Shown: positions 18,040 through 26,095, counted from the first letter of the stretch. The stretch: DNA of 64,000 bases from Bacteroidales bacterium (GCA_015060325.1 SUYQ01000002.1:62001-126000), one strand, 5' to 3'. Numbers and translations: made by a program. Notes: generated by a model from the letters alone, not told the origin.

Positions 18040-19062
18040 ATGATAAGAAAGGAATATATACATAACGATATCTTTGAATTCGAGGCCGGTGGAAGCGTGA
18101 ACGGACTCAAGGTGGTCTACCACTGCTCCGAGCGCGAGTGGCAGAAGGATGACGAGCGCAAGGTCATATGGATATGCCATGCGCTTACAGCCAATTCAGA
18201 CGCCGAGGACTGGTGGCCGGAGCTCGTAGGACCGGGAAAGCTTTTTGACACGGAAAAGTATTTCGTTGTGTGCGCCAACATGCTCGGGTCGGCATATGGC
18301 TCGTCAGGCCCTTCAAGTATATGTCCCGAGACAGGAAAGCCATATTACTTCAGTTTTCCTCATGTGACCGTACGCGACATTGTGCGCGCAAACGACCTTG
18401 TACGCAGGCACCTGGGCATTGAACATATCGACTTCATGGTCGGAGGTTCTATCGGAGGATTCCAGTCTGTGGAATGGTCCATCATGGAACCGGATGTGAT
18501 CAGAAAGGCTGTCTACATCGCATGTGGAGCGAGAGTAACCCCTTGGCTTACAGCTTTCAACGAATCCATGAGGATGGCGCTTGAGGCAGACCCTACATTC
18601 CGCGAATGCGCTTCGCTCAAGGGCGGTGAGGCGGGACTCAGATGTGCACGAAGCATTGCACTGATTTCATACAGAAGCTACGAGGGCTACAATGCCACCC
18701 AGTGGGAGAAGGACGAAGACTGCCTGTTTGCCGACAGGGCCGGATCATATCAGAGATATCAGGGAAAGAAGCTGTCTGACCGCTTTGATGCATATTCATA
18801 TTACTACCTGTGCGGATCGGTGGACAGCAACAACGTAGGAAGAGGACGAGGCGGAGTCGAAAAGGCACTTGGAAGCATCAGGACCGAATGCACCGTGATA
18901 GGTATCGACAGCGACAGGCTGTTCCCTGTCGAGGAGCAGAAGCTCATAGCTTCATGCATCCCGGGAGCGGTCTACCACGAAATCACCTCGAAGTTCGGCC
19001 ACGACGGCTTCCTTTTGGAAAACGACCAGCTTACAGAAATAATAAAACCTTTATTACCATAA
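18040..19062 (+). CDS. metX: Homoserine O-acetyltransferase
   Basis: 340 residues, alpha/beta-hydrolase fold. The nucleophile elbow is GGSIGGFQ (Ser near 137); the acid and base of the triad are in GIDSDRLFPVEEQ and SKFGHDGF. N-terminal WICHALTANSDAEDWWPELVGPG is characteristic of MetX. It transfers acetyl from acetyl-CoA to homoserine, making the substrate of the MetY sulfhydrylase encoded downstream. A MetX of Bacteroidetes could in principle prefer succinyl-CoA; sequence reading alone does not settle this. thrA follows after a 125-bp gap containing a nested palindrome. Confidence 0.94.
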   Translation: MIRKEYIHNDIFEFEAGGSVNGLKVVYHCSEREWQKDDERKVIWICHALTANSDAEDWWPELVGPGKLFDTEKYFVVCANMLGSAYGSSGPSSICPETGKPYYFSFPHVTVRDIVRANDLVRRHLGIEHIDFMVGGSIGGFQSVEWSIMEPDVIRKAVYIACGARVTPWLTAFNESMRMALEADPTFRECASLKGGEAGLRCARSIALISYRSYEGYNATQWEKDEDCLFADRAGSYQRYQGKKLSDRFDAYSYYYLCGSVDSNNVGRGRGGVEKALGSIRTECTVIGIDSDRLFPVEEQKLIASCIPGAVYHEITSKFGHDGFLLENDQLTEIIKPLLP

Positions 19063-19065
19063 AAC

Positions 19066-19174
19066 TGGACACGTAACCCCTTACTACACAGCCAACCACC
19101 CACCAACACGGTGGGGCATTCTTACCCACCGTGTTGATAGTCAAAGCGATGATTTACAGATGGTTACATGTCCA
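19066..19174. repeat. Nested palindrome element, copy 1 (109 bp)
   Basis: The outer arms TGGACACGTAAC and GTTACATGTCCA are inverted with one mismatch. The centre is a long hairpin, CAACACGGTGGG ... CCCACCGTGTTG. It fills the metX-thrA gap. Copies 2 and 3 are at 41785 and 51605. Confidence 0.85.
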
Positions 19175-19187
19175 TAAAACGATAATT

Positions 19188-21650
19188 ATGCAAGTACTGA
19201 AATTCGGAGGCAGCTCGGTTGCCAATGCGGAAAACATGTCAAAGGTTGTGGACATCGTAGCCAATGCGGTGGACCGCGACAGGACCATTCTTGTAGCATC
19301 AGCAATCAGCGGCTGCACTGACACACTGATAAAGATAGGGACATTAGCATCTCAGCGCGATGAAAGCTACAAGGGACTCATCGAAGAGCTTCAGGAGAAG
19401 CATCACGTCATCATCCGTGACTTCCTGCCCCTTGAAAAGCAGGCAGAATCACAGGAGGTCTGTGATTCGCTTTTCGATTCGCTCAGAAGCATCGCTCAGG
19501 GCGTGTTCCTTCTTGGAGAACTCTCCCCTGCCAGCCTTGATGCCATCCAGGGATTCGGCGAGCTGTGGTCGACAAAGATCCTTGCTACCAAGCTGGCTTC
19601 GATCGGCATAGCGACAAAATGGATCGACTCCCGCAATATCATTCGCACCGTAGCCAAGGGCGACAAGAACATCGTGGATGTCCAGAAGACATATTCACGA
19701 ATCAACGAAATGGTCGAGAGCAACCCTATCACGCAGCTCTTCGTGCTGCCGGGCTTCATCGCTTCAGACAAGCAGGGCCGCACGACCACGCTCGGCCGTG
19801 GAGGCTCCGACTACACGGCCTCGCTCTACGCAGTAGGCTGCAAGGCACGCGTGCTGGAGATCTGGACCGATGTCTCAGGAATGATGACATCGAATCCGAA
19901 GGTCGTGCCTACAGCACGCACCATCAGCAACATCTCATATAAGGCAGCCCTTGAGCTTTCGCATTTCGGAGCAAAGGTCATATATCCGCCTACAATCCAG
20001 CCGGTAGTGGCAGAAGGAATTCCTATCTATGTAAAGAACACCTTCGATCCTCAGGCATCCGGCACGCTCATCGAGAAGAACCCTCCACGCAGCAAGGATT
20101 CGGTGATCGGAATATCAAACTCGGACAACATCGCCCTTCTCTCACTGGAAGGAAGCGGAATGGTAGGCATCCCCGGCTTCTCAAGCCGTCTTTTCGAGAC
20201 ACTCAGCCAGAATGACATCAACATAATCCTCATCACACAGGCGTCATCTGTCCACACAATGTGCATCGCCGTTTCCGAAAAGGATGCGGAGAAGGCACGC
20301 GAAGCGGCCGACAGATGCTTCGCATATGAGATTTCGCTTGGAAAGCTCAATCCACTGAAGGTGGAGAAGGGATTTTCGATCGTGTGCCTTGTGGGTGACG
20401 ACGTGCTCAACCAGAGCGGAGCGACAGGAAGGATGCTTGCTGCCCTTGGGCGCAACAGCATCCCGGTGAGAGCGACCGCTCAGGGTTCATCCGAGAGAAA
20501 CATCTCGGTGATCATCTCCTCCGCTGATGCTGACGGAGCCATCAGGACCATCCACAACGAATTCTTCGACCGCAAGAGCGGAAAGGACATCCATCTTTTC
20601 ATCGCTGGATATGGAGTGGTCGGAAAGGCACTGGTGGATATCATCGCAAAGAACAGGGACAAGATCGAGGCACGCACGGGTCGCCGTCTGCATGTATGCG
20701 GACTGTCCAACAGCCGCAGGTTCATCCTGGACAAGAACGGACTTCCGCTGGACTGCATTGCAGACCTGCTTGCTGCTGGAGAAAGTGCAGCTGATGAAGC
20801 ATATTTCACACAGCTAGCTACCCTCACTCTTGAGAATTCCGTGTTCGTAGACTGTACAGCTTCTGCTGACATCGCTTTCAAATACATGAACCTCTTCAAG
20901 AAGGGATATTCAGTGGTGGCTTGCAACAAGATCACATTCTCGGCACCATATAAGCATTATGCTGCCTTGAAGGAGGCTGCCATCGAGATCGGTGCGACAC
21001 TCAGATATGAGACTACCGTAGGTGCAGCACTTCCTATCCTCGAGTCGATTTCCCGCAGTGTACACAGCGGTGATGAGATACTGCGCATCGAAGCAGTACT
21101 CAGCGGAACTCTCAATTACATCTTCAGCAACTATGCAGGAGGAGATGGCGGAACATTCGCCGAGGTCGTGAAGAGAGCACAGGATGCAGGATATACAGAG
21201 CCGGACCCACGCCTCGACCTGAGCGGACGCGACGTGCTCCGCAAGCTGCTGATCCTCTCACGTGAGGCTGGAGTCGGCATCGACGAGAAGGATGTGGAGA
21301 TATCCGCACTGCTGCCTGAGGAGTTTTTCGAGGGAGATGTGGATGCATTCTATGCAAAGCTTGCCGAGAATGAAGATATGTTTGCGGCACGTTACAATGA
21401 AGCTGCATCGAAGGGACTTCGTCAGAGGTTCGTGGCATCTCTGGTCAAGGACGCTTCGGCACCGTTCGGCTACAAGGCGAAAATCGGTCTGGAGTCCATC
21501 GACAGCACTCATCCGCTGTACAATCTCTGCGGCACAGACAACGCAGCACTCATCCAGACAGACTTCTACCCGTCACCTCTGGTCATCCAGGGAGCCGGCG
21601 CCGGAGCCTACCAGACTGCATCCGGTGTTCTGAACGACATTATAATGTAA
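19188..21650 (+). CDS. thrA: Bifunctional aspartate kinase / homoserine dehydrogenase I
   Basis: The track starts at 19131 within the palindromic element; the ATG at 19188 (MQVLKFGGSSVANAENM) is the family start and gives 820 residues, the normal length of ThrA. Residues 1-290 are aspartate kinase, residues about 310-460 two ACT regulatory domains, and from residue 470 the homoserine dehydrogenase begins with a dinucleotide fold (AGYGVVGKALVDI) and the catalytic region ending DNAALIQTDFYPSPLVIQGAGAG. It catalyses the first and third steps from aspartate to homoserine. With metX, metY and asd nearby the cluster covers most of the route to homocysteine. Confidence 0.95.
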   Translation: MQVLKFGGSSVANAENMSKVVDIVANAVDRDRTILVASAISGCTDTLIKIGTLASQRDESYKGLIEELQEKHHVIIRDFLPLEKQAESQEVCDSLFDSLRSIAQGVFLLGELSPASLDAIQGFGELWSTKILATKLASIGIATKWIDSRNIIRTVAKGDKNIVDVQKTYSRINEMVESNPITQLFVLPGFIASDKQGRTTTLGRGGSDYTASLYAVGCKARVLEIWTDVSGMMTSNPKVVPTARTISNISYKAALELSHFGAKVIYPPTIQPVVAEGIPIYVKNTFDPQASGTLIEKNPPRSKDSVIGISNSDNIALLSLEGSGMVGIPGFSSRLFETLSQNDINIILITQASSVHTMCIAVSEKDAEKAREAADRCFAYEISLGKLNPLKVEKGFSIVCLVGDDVLNQSGATGRMLAALGRNSIPVRATAQGSSERNISVIISSADADGAIRTIHNEFFDRKSGKDIHLFIAGYGVVGKALVDIIAKNRDKIEARTGRRLHVCGLSNSRRFILDKNGLPLDCIADLLAAGESAADEAYFTQLATLTLENSVFVDCTASADIAFKYMNLFKKGYSVVACNKITFSAPYKHYAALKEAAIEIGATLRYETTVGAALPILESISRSVHSGDEILRIEAVLSGTLNYIFSNYAGGDGGTFAEVVKRAQDAGYTEPDPRLDLSGRDVLRKLLILSREAGVGIDEKDVEISALLPEEFFEGDVDAFYAKLAENEDMFAARYNEAASKGLRQRFVASLVKDASAPFGYKAKIGLESIDSTHPLYNLCGTDNAALIQTDFYPSPLVIQGAGAGAYQTASGVLNDIIM

Positions 21651-21676
21651 ACCGTCATTTGGCAATAGCACATTAA

Positions 21677-21705
21677 CTGTCATTTCGACCGAAGCGGAGA
21701 AATCC
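21677..21705 (+). repeat. Left-end hairpin of GIY-YIG cassette 1
   Basis: CTGTCATTTCGACCGAAGCG then GAGAAATCC; folds as ATTTC-GA-CC-GAA-G(C)G-GA-GAAAT. It lies 13 bp before the nuclease ATG and is inverted relative to the copy at the 3' end of the gene. Confidence 0.8.
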
Positions 21706-21717
21706 TTATAAGTAAGT

Positions 21718-22014
21718 ATGTATAATTCATATTATGTCTATATAATGTCAAACAAAAACAACACGACATTATATGTAGGAATGACAAATGACATCGAAAG
21801 ACGATTACAAGAACATAAAAGTGGTTTAATCAAGGGATTTACTCAAAGATACAATTGTGATAAGCTAGTCTATCTTGAATCATATTCTGATGTAAACCAA
21901 GCTATAGATAAAGAAAAACAAATAAAGAAATGGAGAAGAGAGAAGAAAGACGGATTTCTCGACTCGCTTCGCTCGCTCGAAATGACAACTACACATGGAA
22001 CAGAAGAAATATAA
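21718..22014 (+). CDS. Small GIY-YIG nuclease-like protein, repeat-flanked (copy 1)
   Basis: 98 residues. The single-domain GIY-YIG fold is clear: YYVYIM and LYVGMT correspond to the two GIY/YIG strands, ERRLQEHK carries the conserved Arg, and AIDKEKQIKKWRR carries the conserved Glu and basic helix. This is the COG2827/UPF0213 type. The last residues (FLDSLRSLEMT...) are encoded by a hairpin repeat in inverse orientation, and the frame overlaps the metY start by 20 bases. The same layout recurs at 23433. It is inserted between thrA and metY. Nuclease activity is inferred from family; the target is unknown. Confidence 0.88.
   Translation: MYNSYYVYIMSNKNNTTLYVGMTNDIERRLQEHKSGLIKGFTQRYNCDKLVYLESYSDVNQAIDKEKQIKKWRREKKDGFLDSLRSLEMTTTHGTEEI
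21952..21987 (-). repeat. Right-end hairpin of GIY-YIG cassette 1, inside the ORF
   Basis: On the minus strand it folds as ATTTC-GA-GC-GA-GC-GAA-GC-GA-G(T)C-GA-GAAAT, with the TGTC side pointing away from the nuclease gene. It encodes the last 15 or so residues of the nuclease and lies 8 bp before the metY ATG. Confidence 0.85.
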
Positions 22015-23269
22015 GTTCGAGACATTGCAGGTGAGGGCAGGACAGGAGATAGATCCTGTTTCTAAGGGTACGGCTGTGCCTATCTACCAGAGCACGGCAT
22101 ACACTTTCGACAGCATGGAATATGGAGCCGAGCTTTTCGAGCTCAAGCGTCCTGGCAACATATATACACGAATCACCAATACGACTACAGAAGTATTTGA
22201 AAAGAGGATGGCGGCACTTGAAGGTGGAGTTGCATCATGCGCTACTGCATCGGGCCAGTCTGCTGTCTTCCTTTCGATCACCAACATCTGTGGCCCCGGA
22301 GACAACATCGTTGCACAGCCATTCCTCTATGGTGGCACATTCACAATGTTCGCCATCACCCTGCGTGACATGGGCATCGAGGTGCGCTTTGCAAAGAGTG
22401 ACCTTGTGGAAGATCTGGAGGCGCTTGTGGACGACCGCACAAAGGCGATCTATCTGGAGAACCTCGGCAATCCGGCATTCAATATTCCTGATTATGAGCC
22501 TATTGTGGAGATGGCCCGCCGCAAGGGAATCTGCGTGATGGTGGACAATACATTCGGCATGGGAGGTTATCTTTTCCGACCGTTCGAATGGGGTGCAAAC
22601 GTATCCATACATTCGGCCACAAAGTGGATATGCGGTCATGGCACCGCTCTCGGCGGCGTTGTAGTGGACGGAGGAAACTTCGACTGGACAGCAGAAAAGT
22701 ATCCGCTTCTGGCAGCACCTTCAGAGAGCTATCACGGACTTGTATACAAGGATGTGTTCGGTCCTGCAGCATTTGCAGGACGAGTTCGCGTGGACGGACT
22801 CCGCAACATCGGACCGGCACCTTCTCCGTTCAACTCATTCCTGATGCTTCAGGGCCTTGAGACTTTGTCGCTCAGAGCAGAAAGATGCTGCGCGAACACC
22901 CTTGCAGTGGCGGAGTTCCTTGAGAAGCATCCGGCAGTGGAGAGCGTGAACTATCCTGGACTCAAGAGCAATCCATACCATGAGCTTGGCTGCAAATACC
23001 TCAAGCATGGCTTCGGAGGTGTGCTTACATTCCGCGTAAAGGGAGGCTTCGAGGCTGCGGCAGCGCTGGTGACACGTCTGGAGCTCATCCTCCATGTGGG
23101 CAGCGTGGGCGATGCCAAGTCACTCATCGTGCACCCGGCATCGACGACCCACTCGCAGCTCAGCCCTGAGGAACAAATCGCAGCCGGAGTATACCCTAAC
23201 ATGCTCCGCCTCTCGGTCGGCATCGAAAACGTCGATGACCTCATCGCCGACCTCGCCGCCGCACTATAA
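21995..23269 (+). CDS. metY: O-acetylhomoserine sulfhydrylase (aminocarboxypropyltransferase)
   Basis: 424 residues, PLP-dependent Cys/Met metabolism family. The N-terminus KFETLQVRAGQEIDPVSKGTAVPIYQSTAY and the PLP lysine in HSATKWICGHGTALGG (about residue 210) are diagnostic. The length, longer than cystathionine gamma-synthase, and SYHGLVYKDVFG fit the O-acetylhomoserine branch. It makes homocysteine from O-acetylhomoserine and sulfide. Its start overlaps the GIY-YIG frame, so the original upstream leader has been replaced by repeat DNA. The gene is bracketed by the two GIY-YIG cassettes. Confidence 0.94.
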   Translation: MEQKKYKFETLQVRAGQEIDPVSKGTAVPIYQSTAYTFDSMEYGAELFELKRPGNIYTRITNTTTEVFEKRMAALEGGVASCATASGQSAVFLSITNICGPGDNIVAQPFLYGGTFTMFAITLRDMGIEVRFAKSDLVEDLEALVDDRTKAIYLENLGNPAFNIPDYEPIVEMARRKGICVMVDNTFGMGGYLFRPFEWGANVSIHSATKWICGHGTALGGVVVDGGNFDWTAEKYPLLAAPSESYHGLVYKDVFGPAAFAGRVRVDGLRNIGPAPSPFNSFLMLQGLETLSLRAERCCANTLAVAEFLEKHPAVESVNYPGLKSNPYHELGCKYLKHGFGGVLTFRVKGGFEAAAALVTRLELILHVGSVGDAKSLIVHPASTTHSQLSPEEQIAAGVYPNMLRLSVGIENVDDLIADLAAAL

Positions 23270-23279
23270 AGTCAGCAAC

Positions 23280-23422
23280 ACTGTCATTTCGAGCGAGCGG
23301 AGCGAGACGAGAAATCTAAGCGAAATGCAACACTGTCATTTCGAACGAGCGGAGCGAGACGAGAAATCTAAATGAGATGCAACATTGTCATTTCGAGCGA
23401 CCGAAGGGAGTCGAGAAATCTA
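23280..23422 (+). repeat. Hairpin array, 52-bp period, three units
   Basis: Units begin at 23280, 23332 and 23384, exactly 52 bp apart. The first two have a GGA apex (GC-GGA-GC). The third, which is the left end of GIY-YIG cassette 2, has CC-GAA-GG and G(T)C, that is, compensated changes. Spacer text between hairpins is nearly constant (TAAGCGAAATGCAACA). Confidence 0.9.
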
Positions 23423-23432
23423 AAACAACAAT

Positions 23433-23699
23433 ATGTACAACACATACTACATATACATAATGTCAAGTCCCAACAACTCAACATTATATATTGGCGTAAC
23501 AAATGACATTGAAAGAAGAATAAAAGAACATAAAAGCGGACTCATCCATGGTTTTACTCAGAAGTATAACTGCTGCAAACTTGTATATTATGAACAGTAT
23601 TCTGACATAAACCAAGCTATCGAAAGAGAAAAGAAACTGAAAAAGTGGAGAAGAGAGAAAAAAAGAATGGCTTATCAAAACTATGAATCCAGATTTTAA
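23433..23699 (+). CDS. Small GIY-YIG nuclease-like protein, repeat-flanked (copy 2)
   Basis: 88 residues, clearly homologous to the protein at 21718: MYNTYYIYIMSSPNNSTLYIGVTNDIERRIKEHKSG ... INQAIEREKKLKKWRREKK. The GIY (YYIYIM) and YIG (LYIGVT) strands, the Arg (ERRIKEHK) and the Glu (REKKLKKW) are all present, so it looks intact. It ends before its right-hand hairpin (23725), unlike copy 1, which runs through it. It sits within a 52-bp-period array of the same hairpin, between metY and asd. The function is not known; a role in spreading or processing the hairpins is inference from position. Confidence 0.88.
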   Translation: MYNTYYIYIMSSPNNSTLYIGVTNDIERRIKEHKSGLIHGFTQKYNCCKLVYYEQYSDINQAIEREKKLKKWRREKKRMAYQNYESRF

Positions 23700-23724
23700 G
23701 GATTTAGGGGATGAAATAGTTCTT

Positions 23725-23764
23725 TAGATTTCTCGACTCGGACAAGTCCTCGCTCGAAATGACA
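23725..23764 (-). repeat. Right-end hairpin of GIY-YIG cassette 2
   Basis: On the minus strand: ATTTC-GA-GC-GA-GGAC-TT-GTCC-GA-G(T)C-GA-GAAAT. Inverted with respect to the left-end copy at 23384, TGTC side outward. Confidence 0.85.
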
Positions 23765-23790
23765 GGGGAACGACATAGAAAAAACATCAC

Positions 23791-24297
23791 ACTGTCATTT
23801 CGAGCGAGCGAAGCGAGACGAGAAACCTAAGCGAAACGCAACACTGTCATTTCGAGCAAGCGAAGCGAGACGAGAAACCTAAGCGAAATGCAACCCTGTC
23901 ATTTCGAGCGAGCGAAGCGAGACGAGAAATCTAAACGAGATGCCACACTGTCATTTCGAGCGAGCGGAGCGAGACGAGAAACCTAAGCGAAACGCAACAC
24001 TGTCATTTCGAGCGAGCGAAGCGAGACGAGAAATCTAAGCGAGATGCAACACTGTCATTTCGAGCAAGCGAAGCGAGACGAGAAACCTAAGCGAAATGCA
24101 ACCCTGTCATTTCGAGCGAGCGAAGCGAGACGAGAAACCTAAGCGAGATGCAACACTGTCATTTCGAGCGAGCAAAGCGAGACGAGAAACCTAAGCGAAA
24201 CGCAACACTGTCATTTCGAGCGAGCGAAGCGAGACGAGAAATCTAAGCGAGATGCAACACTGTCATTTCGAGCAAGCGGAGCGAGACGAGAAATCTG
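23791..24297 (+). repeat. Hairpin array, ten units of 52 bp
   Basis: Units start at 23791, 23843, 23895, 23947, 23999, 24051, 24103, 24155, 24207 and 24259. Every step is 52 bp. Each unit is a complete hairpin plus a near-constant linker (AAACCTAAGCGAAAYGCAAC-like). Differences between units are mainly single substitutions (GAGCGAG versus GAGCAAG, GAAGC versus GGAGC, AAATCT versus AAACCT). I see no unique spacers, no leader and no cas genes. Confidence 0.92.
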
Positions 24298-24340
24298 AAT
24301 GAGCAAGGGAGCTAGAGGATAGTTAACATTAACGATTTTT

Positions 24341-24379
24341 AGATTTCTCGACTCGGACAAGTCCTCGCTCGAAATGACA
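24341..24379 (-). repeat. Inverted hairpin closing an ORF-less cassette
   Basis: It is the same sequence as the right end of cassette 2 (GGAC-TT-GTCC apex). Together with the last array unit at 24259 it forms an inverted pair around about 45 bp with no reading frame. Confidence 0.8.
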
Positions 24380-24386
24380 AGATAAC

Positions 24387-24580
24387 GGTAACGTAGATAT
24401 ATTTTCATATTTCTGTACTACCTTTGTCCGAAGAAAACAGAGTCACAGACATAAAATAGAAACAACAACATTAGAAAAATTTGAGCGGAGCGATGGCAAG
24501 TCCTTTCCCCGAGGGAAAGGATTTAGGATAGGGGTAACGTAGATATATTTTCATATTTCTGTACTACCTTTGCTCGAAGA
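24387..24580 (+). repeat. Duplicated asd promoter/leader (146-bp offset)
   Basis: GGTAACGTAGATATATTTTC and the following bases up to TACCTTTG and CGAAGAAAA occur at 24387 and again at 24533. Each copy carries a -7 box (TACCTTTG at 24419 and 24565). The text downstream of each box (ACATAMAATAGAA...) is similar up to the asd start. Between the copies is a short palindrome, CCTTTCCCCGAGGGAAAGG. Confidence 0.85.
24565..24572 (+). promoter_or_regulatory. Proximal -7 box of asd
   Basis: TACCTTTG, 54 bp before the asd ATG. An identical box is found 146 bp upstream (24419), so asd may be served by two promoters. Confidence 0.6.
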
Positions 24581-24625
24581 AAAAGAAGAAACAAACATAC
24601 AATAGAACAAACAACACACGAAAAT

Positions 24626-25633
24626 ATGAAAGTAGCAGTAGTAGGTGCCACAGGACTGGTTGGCACAAGAATGTTGGAAGTGCTCGCTGAGAGGAACTTC
24701 CCTGTAACCGAACTCATTCCGGTTGCATCAGCAAAATCCGTAGGACGCAAGATCACATTCCAGGGTAAGGAGTGGACTGTAGTGAGCGCTGAGGACGCGA
24801 TCGCCGCACGCCCTGAACTCGCACTCTTTTCTGCCGGCGGCGGCACATCAGCCGAGCTTGCCCCTAAGTTCGCAGAAGTAGGAACAAGAGTGGTAGACAA
24901 CTCATCACAGTGGCGTATGGACCCAACCAAGAAACTCGTCGTTCCCGAGATCAACGGAGACGTGCTCGAAGAGTCAGACTACATCATCGCAAACCCTAAC
25001 TGCTCGACAATCCAGATGCTCCTGCCTCTGTGGCCTCTCCACAAGGCATACACCATCAAGAGAGTAGTAGTGTCTACATATCAATCAGTTACAGGTACAG
25101 GTTACAAGGCGATGGACCAGATGACCGCAGAGCGTGAAGGCGGCAAGTGGGGCGAGTACCCTGCCGTATATCCGCATCCGATAGACCAGAACATCCTCCC
25201 TCACATCGACTCATTCCTTGAGACCGGATACACCAAGGAGGAGATGAAGATGGTCAACGAGACACGCAAGATCTTCGCTGACGACAGCATCGGAGTATCC
25301 CCTACAACAGTCCGTGTACCTGTTCAAGGCGGCCACTCTGAGTCGATCAACCTCGAATTCGAGAAGGAGTTCGACATGGCGGACGTAAGGAAGATGATGG
25401 AGGAAATGCCAGGCGTGACCCTTCAGGATGACCCAGCAAACAATGTATATCCTATGCCACTCTACGCATGGGGCAAGAACGACGTATTCGTAGGCCGTTT
25501 CCGCCGCGACCTTTCAGTGAAATCAGGTCTCAACTTCTGGTGCGTGGCCGACAACCTCCGCAAGGGAGCAGCCACCAACGCCGTACAGATCGCAGAGAAA
25601 CTCATCGAGGAGGGTTTCCTTCCAAAAGAGTAA
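24626..25633 (+). CDS. asd: Aspartate-semialdehyde dehydrogenase
   Basis: 335 residues. The NADP-binding GATGLVG is at residues 8-14 and the catalytic cysteine is Cys126 in NPNCSTIQ. The Glu/His catalytic region (SVTGTGYKAMDQM, and RVPVQGGHSESINLEFE) is complete. It reduces aspartyl phosphate to the semialdehyde, feeding thrA homoserine dehydrogenase and lysine/diaminopimelate synthesis. The stop overlaps the start of the next gene (TAATG). Confidence 0.95.
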   Translation: MKVAVVGATGLVGTRMLEVLAERNFPVTELIPVASAKSVGRKITFQGKEWTVVSAEDAIAARPELALFSAGGGTSAELAPKFAEVGTRVVDNSSQWRMDPTKKLVVPEINGDVLEESDYIIANPNCSTIQMLLPLWPLHKAYTIKRVVVSTYQSVTGTGYKAMDQMTAEREGGKWGEYPAVYPHPIDQNILPHIDSFLETGYTKEEMKMVNETRKIFADDSIGVSPTTVRVPVQGGHSESINLEFEKEFDMADVRKMMEEMPGVTLQDDPANNVYPMPLYAWGKNDVFVGRFRRDLSVKSGLNFWCVADNLRKGAATNAVQIAEKLIEEGFLPKE

Positions 25634-26067
25634 TGGTATACAGACTTACACACATTGACAATGCCATGACGGAGAGAATCAGCCAGCTGCTGGATTCTCT
25701 CCGTTCCATGCCTGTCACAATTGATAAAACATCCCTTGACAAACTGCTGTCAGACGACAGGTTCAACCTGTTCATAGCCGAAGATGATGACAGGAACGTA
25801 ATGGGAATGCTGACCATCACATCCTGTCCGACCCTGACAGGGAAAAAAGTCTGGATAGAGGACGTGATCGTTGACGAGAAATTCAGGGGAAAAGGAGTCG
25901 GGAGAGCCCTGCTAAGGTCAGCAGTTGAATTTGCCCGCACCGAACTGAAAGCACCGGCCGTATATCTGACCTCGAATCCCACAAGGGTACAGGCACGCAA
26001 CCTTTACCGGTCAGAAGGATTCGAAGAATACGAAACCGGTGTTTTCCGTATCAAGAATTTAGATTAA
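25633..26067 (+). CDS. GNAT family N-acetyltransferase
   Basis: The track frame opens at 25468 inside asd. The ATG at 25633 overlaps the asd stop as TAATG and gives 144 residues, a normal GNAT size. The acetyl-CoA-binding motif VIVDEKFRGKGVGRALLRSAVEFA is near residues 77-100, and the C-terminal ARNLYRSEGFEEYETGVFR is usual for the family. It is translationally coupled to asd. The acceptor substrate is unknown. Confidence 0.9.
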   Translation: MVYRLTHIDNAMTERISQLLDSLRSMPVTIDKTSLDKLLSDDRFNLFIAEDDDRNVMGMLTITSCPTLTGKKVWIEDVIVDEKFRGKGVGRALLRSAVEFARTELKAPAVYLTSNPTRVQARNLYRSEGFEEYETGVFRIKNLD

Positions 26068-26095
26068 CTTTGAGGTCTGAACAACACAAGACCTC

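Noticed and set aside
21718-22014. Homing endonuclease of an intron or intein
   Set aside because: The GIY-YIG protein has no DNA-binding extension of that class, and thrA and metY on each side are both intact and unsplit.
23280-24297. CRISPR array
   Set aside because: The period is regular, but the linkers are nearly identical to each other, there is no leader, no cas gene is in the window, and the unit is a dispersed hairpin found singly elsewhere. It is a tandem repeat.
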